Shown: in pieces, positions 32,060-32,267 of the stretch
Position numbering within the stretch: position 1 is the stretch's first letter
Layout of the letters: each line of letters starts with the position of its first letter
NCBI GenBank assembly: GCA_002347685.1
Contig: DDWS01000041.1
Coordinates: 1-32,267, forward strand
DNA from: Syntrophaceae bacterium UBA2280
GTDB lineage: Bacteria; Desulfobacterota; Syntrophia; Syntrophales; Smithellaceae
Reading direction: 5' to 3'
DNA: 32,267 nucleotides
Position numbers and translations under genes: made by a program
Notes under the pieces: model-generated
What the model saw: the letters and a program-made list of their open reading frames with translations, nothing else
Told to the model about the DNA's origin: nothing
Database searches by the model: none

Positions 32060-32267
32060 TTAAACCACCCCGTAGGCCAGCATGGCCTTGGCCACTTTGG
32101 TAAATCCAGCAATGTTGGCGCCCGTGACATAGTCGCCCTTCTTCCCGTAGGCTTCCGCCGTGTCGTAGCAGGCCTTGTGGATGCTCTTCATGATCAGCAA
32201 AAGCCGGCTGTCCACTTCCTCGCGCGTCCAGGACAGTCTTAGGCTGTTCTGGCTCATCTCCAGGCCG
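32060..32267 (-). CDS. gdhA: NADP-type glutamate dehydrogenase, C-terminal part (runs off the window)
   Basis: Only the last 68 residues are in the window; the rest lies past the right edge. The visible sequence GLEMSQNSLRLSWTREEVD, then IMKSIHKACYDTAEAYGKKGDYVTGANIAGFTKVAKAMLAYGVV, is the family's characteristic end. GANIAGF-type residues and the helix after them belong to the dinucleotide-binding domain of hexameric GdhA. It makes glutamate from 2-oxoglutarate and ammonia. The stop lies 64 bp before the beta-helix gene, in the same direction, so ammonia assimilation and amino-sugar genes may share a transcript. Confidence 0.9.
   Translation of the reverse strand, partial: GLEMSQNSLRLSWTREEVDSRLLLIMKSIHKACYDTAEAYGKKGDYVTGANIAGFTKVAKAMLAYGVV

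Noticed and set aside
1..32267. CRISPR array, tRNA, rRNA or intact insertion sequence
   Set aside because: No regularly spaced direct repeats, no cloverleaf or rRNA-like stretch, and no transposase or integrase frame was recognised.

Overview
The window looks like chromosome of a Gram-negative anaerobe, most likely a deltaproteobacterium of the Syntrophales/Desulfobacterota type. This is inferred from the gene set: GmhA heptose synthesis, lipoproteins with lipoboxes, an acetyl-CoA hydrolase/transferase fused to a GNAT domain, a PAS-hybrid histidine kinase, MenG, and three tandem Hsp20 genes. The sequence itself does not prove the taxon. No rRNA, tRNA, CRISPR array or intact insertion sequence was seen.

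Positions 1-7,650 are accessory DNA with the marks of an integron gene-cassette array that has no integrase in view. Four short same-strand units (GNAT acetyltransferase; DUF4442 hotdog protein; RHH/RelE toxin-antitoxin; LysE exporter) are each followed by an attC-like imperfect palindrome. In three of them the 7-bp R' box at the 5' end is complementary to the unit's own R'' box at the 3' end at 6 of 7 positions. A hybrid histidine kinase gene and a GC-rich CopB-type copper ATPase gene follow. A textbook 64-bp attC begins 16 bp past the ATPase stop. A final SRPBCC cassette has R' and R'' boxes that match 7 of 7, and its own attC is cut off where the chromosomal backbone resumes.

Positions 7,846-12,492 are on the minus strand: a C69/secernin-like Ntn hydrolase, a DUF6206-like protein in which I can read kinase-type motifs, a class III aminotransferase directly upstream of it, and the menaquinone methyltransferase menG. 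A VWA-domain lipoprotein (12,823-14,091, plus) ends at a strong bidirectional terminator facing the Hsp20 operon.

Positions 14,220-21,299 form a stress and envelope block. Three hsp20 genes run left from a TTGACA/TATATT promoter, and gmhA-grpE-dnaK run right from a TTGACA/TATATT promoter about 80 bp away. After a dnaK terminator come an LpoA-like periplasmic-binding lipoprotein and surE. A minus-strand MORN-repeat/UspA pair, a GpsA-like dehydrogenase and the acetyl-CoA transferase-GNAT fusion follow.

Positions 26,694-32,267 (minus) read as one co-oriented run: gdhA (partial), a left-handed beta-helix protein, glmM, an unusual NagB-like protein and pyrG. Together they suggest ammonia assimilation feeding amino-sugar nucleotide and CTP synthesis for the envelope.
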